Shown piece by piece: positions 60,916-64,000 of a stretch of DNA of 64,000 bases. Each line of letters opens with the position of its first letter. Positions within the stretch are counted from its first letter, which is position 1. The notes below the pieces were generated by a model. The model was not told where the DNA came from. It was given only the letters and a program-made list of their open reading frames with translations, and searched no databases. Made by a program: the position numbers and the translations under genes. The DNA is taken from assembly GCF_030247195.1 (NCBI RefSeq), contig NC_080670.1, forward strand, positions 158,112,580 to 158,176,579. The letters are read 5' to 3'. The DNA comes from Topomyia yanbarensis (Eukaryota > Arthropoda > Insecta > Diptera > Culicidae).

Positions 60916-62625
60916 GACGGATCTCAATAGTAGCATGTCTGTAATAATATACGTACCTGGAACTATTGAGAACCAGAGCTACAGGTCCAAAGCCCTGGTA
61001 AAGGAGGATGGTTGTGATGATCTGGGCCGCGGTCACCACGTAAAGCAAGATAGGGAATAACCCCAATTCCAAGCCGTGAGGCGACCCGTGCCGAGGGATG
61101 AATGATCGAGGGGGTGAAAAAGATGTTCGATCGTTAACGGAGCCTGTGGGGTACCTGGGCAACCCCCACAGTAAGCGTCCCTTACCACGTTAATGCGGAG
61201 CTCTGGCGTGGCGGACATTTATTCTCGCGCTACTCGTGGGTACAAACATGGAGATAAACAAAAACAAAACAAATAAACAAACGGAGGTGCCTTTGCTAGA
61301 GGTGGTTTGGCGAGGTCTCCCTCTTGTGGGGAGAGTAGTGGAGCGACGAGTGCTGCATCTGATAGCACCAGTGACCCCCCAGCAGTGGTAGGAAATAGCC
61401 CTACCAACGCACTGGACGGGCCACTATCCGCGATGCGCAAAGTGGTGGAGCAGCTCGATTCAATAATCGAGTTCACTAGCGCAAAGCAAAACATAAGCAA
61501 GGAGTTGAAGCAGAGCCTCCTGGTGCTCCGAAAAGCTGTTCGTGTCGCAAGACAGGAACAGCAGGCTTACGCCAAGAGGGTGGAATGTCGGGAGAAATCC
61601 GACAGAGAAACCCAGACAATGGCCTCCAAGAGGGAGGGAAGAGAGAAGGTCGATACAGATACTCAGACAGTGGCCTTCACCTTCTATGGAGCAGCCATGT
61701 CGCTCGAAGCGGAGGCCGAGTTCCCCTCGAAGGGAAAAGGCAAGGGCAATCACAAGACGGCGTCGAACGCGAAGCGCCCTAGGAAGTCGCCAGGCGAGGG
61801 TGCAAAAACCGGCACCACACGGCGTGCAACCGTTAAGGCCAAACGCCGTTTGGCCGAGGTAGGCGAGGGCGAGAGTGACCTCGCTGGGCAGAGCGATGGT
61901 ACCAGCAACCCGGCGCAACCGGGGCAGGACCCCTGGACGCTGGTCGCCAAGGACAGAGGCGAGGCCTTGTGGTTAAAAACCGACAAGGATAAATACGCCG
62001 ACGTCCTAAAGTCGATGAAGGCGGCCGAAAGCCTCTCGGCCCTTGGGCAAGATGTGCGTAGCGTGAGACGCACCAACACGGGAGAAATGCTTTTGGTGCT
62101 GAAGCGAGGCGCACAATCTAGTGCGGTGTACAAGGCCTTGGCTCAAGAGGTCCTTGGTGAAGGCGCCCAGGTCAGGTCGCTAGGGGCGGAAATGATTCTC
62201 CAGTGCAAGCATCTGGACGAGTTCACGACCGCAGAAGATGTCGTCGCAGCCGTTAAGGAGCAATGCGACGTGACAATCGAGCGGGCCTCTGTGCGTTTTA
62301 GAGTGGGACCCTCTGGCACCCAAGTAGCCTACCTCAGGCTACTGAAGGCGGATGCCAAAAAGGTAACCGAGAAAGGTAAGCTGAAGATCGGCTGGTCGGT
62401 ATGCCCAATTAGCATACCCCAGCCGCCTTCAGTGGATAGGTGCTATCGGTGCCTTGAGTCCGGCCACAAATCCTACGAGTGCAAGGGCATAGACAGGAGC
62501 AAACTATGTCATCGCTGTGGCGAGGAGGGGCACAAGGAGCGGGGTTGCACTAAGGCGCACAAGTGCCTTATCTGCACCGCTAAGAAGCAAGCCCATAAAC
62601 ATGCTATGGGCGGACCTTCGTGTCC
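60916..62625 (+). mobile_element. 5' half of an R1-like LINE, inserted in the RNase H LINE
   Basis: Begins near 60920-60965 just after the broken RNase H. A GC-rich 5' UTR of about 300 bp (GGGCCGCGGTCACCACGTAA, GGCAACCCCCACAGTAAGCG) is followed by a complete-looking gag, which ends three residues after the third zinc knuckle. The element then stops without any ORF2. LINEs normally truncate at the 5' end, so loss of the 3' half implies a later deletion. Composition is much more GC-rich than the host LINE. Confidence 0.75.
61248..62625 (+). pseudogene. R1-clade LINE gag with three zinc knuckles
   Basis: An ATG at 61248 opens MEINKNKTNKQTEVPLLEVV in one frame. The main frame (open from 61277) runs MRKVVEQLDSIIEFTSAKQN, a coiled-coil-like region to about residue 100, a basic linker (KGKGKGNHKTASNAKRPRKS), DPWTLVAKDRGEALWLKTDK, an RRM-like middle (SVRRTNTGEMLLVLKRGAQS, QCKHLDEFTTAEDVVAAVKE) and three knuckles: CYRCLESGHKSYEC, CHRCGEEGHKERGC and CLICTAKKQAHKHAMGGPSC. 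This order matches R1-clade ORF1. One frameshift near 61290-61310 would join the ATG to the main frame. The C-terminus is replaced by another LINE (see next entry). Confidence 0.85.
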
Positions 62626-62869
62626 CACATCTCCGGCGTATTGGGCTCGTGGATACTGGTATCTGCGCTTGTGGCTACGGCTATCACGATATCGAGCACA
62701 TTGTCTGGGCGTGCATCGAATGCAGTTTCGCCAGGTCTCTGCTAATGGACACCCTCCGGGTCCGAGGAAGTCACCCAATGTCTCGGTTGGAGATGTTACG
62801 GCAAGCCGCGATCTTCTCTATATGTCCTTCGTACACACCTTTCTAAAAACCATCAATATACAGATTTAA
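62626..62869 (+). pseudogene. C-terminus of RNase H-bearing LINE ORF2
   Basis: Reads PHLRRIGLVDTGICACGYGY HDIEHIVWACIECSFARSLL MDTLRVRG, then after a frameshift PNVSVGDVTASRDLLYMSFV HTFLKTINIQI-stop. CACGYGYHDIEH-VWAC is the C-terminal Cys/His module found after RNase H in this LINE type. Its first two thirds lie in a different frame from the R1 gag upstream, but the last third is in frame with it, so a 520-codon chimeric frame spans 61307-62869. Probably the resumed end of the LINE interrupted at 60915. Confidence 0.75.
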
Positions 62870-63728
62870 CTTTCCCTTTTATTTTCCTTATCATTCTCAG
62901 AAGTGCCCACTTCCGCCTGAACCATACACCCATGACGGTTTGATGCGACTCCAAGGCGACACCAAACATCTCTGTCGAATGAGCCAACAAACACGGGACC
63001 TATAGCACAAACATCACACAACTTGAAGTCTATCCGATCCGCACTTGAGTCGTACTACGAAATCGTTTGTGGAAACCCCTGCCGACTCGAGGCGGACTAC
63101 CCGGCGTTCCAGTACATATTTCCTGATGAAGACCACCGAGTCTGTAACCTATGCCGTTGATCTCCCGATGCCTGAAACTGAAAGTTAATATTTTCTTCCC
63201 GTGCCACCTTTGTCCACTCTTCCTCCCCTGACTCTTATACCCAGTGGTATCACCCCCCTCCACAAAATATCTTCCCGAAGCATTTAGCTCTTTCTGTATC
63301 ATCTAGTTCTACCTATTATATTATTTAATCTTATTGAAAATGCCCAACTCTACTACCACAAAAATAACTCTAATTAATCTCCCCGAATCTTTACAAAATT
63401 AAATCACGCTCTCTAGTTATTCCTAGTTTTAAGATAGTTATAAAAATTGTCCCCCTTAGTATAAAATTAATTGCTTCAATAATCTCCCTGCTAAAAATGT
63501 CCCATTTTGTCATAAAAACTAAATGACCCCCCTAATCTTACGAATATTATATTACCCTCTGTGTATATGTATAAGATAGCTATAAATTCTCCTTAGTTTC
63601 CTTTAAAAAAGTCAATGTGTAATCCCCTAGTTTTAAGTAATTTAAAATATAAAATAAAACAAAATTGGCCAAACCAGCTTAAGCTAACGCAAACATGCTT
63701 TATCAAATAAACGAATGGAAAAAAAAAT
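62870..63728 (+). other. LINE 3' UTR with shared tail motif and poly(A)
   Basis: C/T-rich, low in G, about 860 bp. It ends GCTTAAGCTAACGCAAACAT GCTTTATCAAATAAACGAAT GG then poly(A) at 63719-63727. TAxGCTAACG followed by CAAATAAAC(GA/AA)xxGG is shared with the gag-only copies, in particular at 47.9 kb. Confidence 0.6.
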
Positions 63729-64000
63729 AACTTCATGACTTTCGATACATATATTGATTAGATCAGCTTTATCGTAAATTTCGGCTACTCGAAATAGATC
63801 AATCTGGTCAGAAGCACTTTTAATATCAAGCAGTAATTTGGAAGTGCATTTTCATTATTTTGGAAAATCTCAATATCGCGTAGCAATTGTTGCCATTATC
63901 ATCATTATCAACATCACCATCAGAGTACCCGATTCTAATTTCAACCGTCGCAACCCTCCGCCATCAGATTCTCCGTCAAGGTGCATCTCACCGTGCACCG
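63729..64000. other. unassigned sequence downstream of the LINE
   Basis: Host or other flank beyond the poly(A). An ATCATCATTATCAACATCAC stretch is simple-sequence-like. No gene seen. Confidence 0.35.

Overview
The window looks like gene-poor, transposon-saturated DNA from an animal with a large genome, most likely a culicine-type mosquito or close relative. This is inference: it rests on the mix of R1-like, CR1-like and RNase H-bearing LINEs, RRM-type LINE gag fragments with a C-x2-C-x4-H-x4-C knuckle, and several tRNA-derived SINEs, a combination I associate with mosquito genomes. There are no operons, no bacterial-style gene packing, no rRNA, no functional tRNA and no CRISPR. I found no intact host gene. 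The only recognisable non-transposon protein fragment is a broken histone H2A pseudogene at 29.05-29.25 kb.

Layout. 1-4.6 kb: two blocks of a CCCGAACCCGACCCGA minisatellite, a hAT-type MITE and three palindromic MITE-like elements. 4.6-8.7 kb: unassigned. 8.7-13.2 kb: two degenerate R1-clade LINEs in tandem on the plus strand. 13.5-14.9 kb: a minus-strand RT remnant of a second family whose live members carry YMDD. 15.9-17.9 kb: a TIR element, a gag-only LINE fragment and a LINE 3' tail. 18.3-22.5 kb: a hAT element with perfect 8-bp target duplication, stuffed with a SINE, a foldback element, a second hAT MITE, a small Helitron-like piece and another gag fragment. 24.9-27.1 kb: a pogo/Tc1-like TIR element carrying an inverted Penelope-like insertion. 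30.5-35 kb: a second YMDD-family RT remnant interrupted by a hAT MITE and a SINE, then a third R1-like piece. 37.4-39.8 kb: a SINE next to a degenerate Helitron with Pif1-type helicase remnants. 41.8-46.6 kb: an old RNase H-bearing LINE (minus). 46.8-48 kb: a gag-only LINE copy (plus). 51.4-55.8 kb: a nearly full-length CR1-like LINE (minus) with a 227-bp AT microsatellite inside its endonuclease. 56.6-63.7 kb: a nearly full-length RNase H-bearing LINE (plus) interrupted by the 5' half of an R1-like LINE.

How the pieces relate. Three copies of one gag type (16.6, 21.3 and 46.8 kb) run straight from ORF1 into a short 3' UTR with a small stem-loop and a CAAATAAAC-poly(A) tail, with no ORF2. The RNase H-bearing LINE ending at 63.7 kb has a similar tail, so it is a plausible supplier of reverse transcriptase, which remains a hypothesis. 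Many insertions are datable relative to one another because target duplications survive.

Limits. Clade names come from motif reading only. Boundaries given without target duplications are approximate. Several recognisable reading frames have no ATG in view, so starts are not asserted for pseudogenes.
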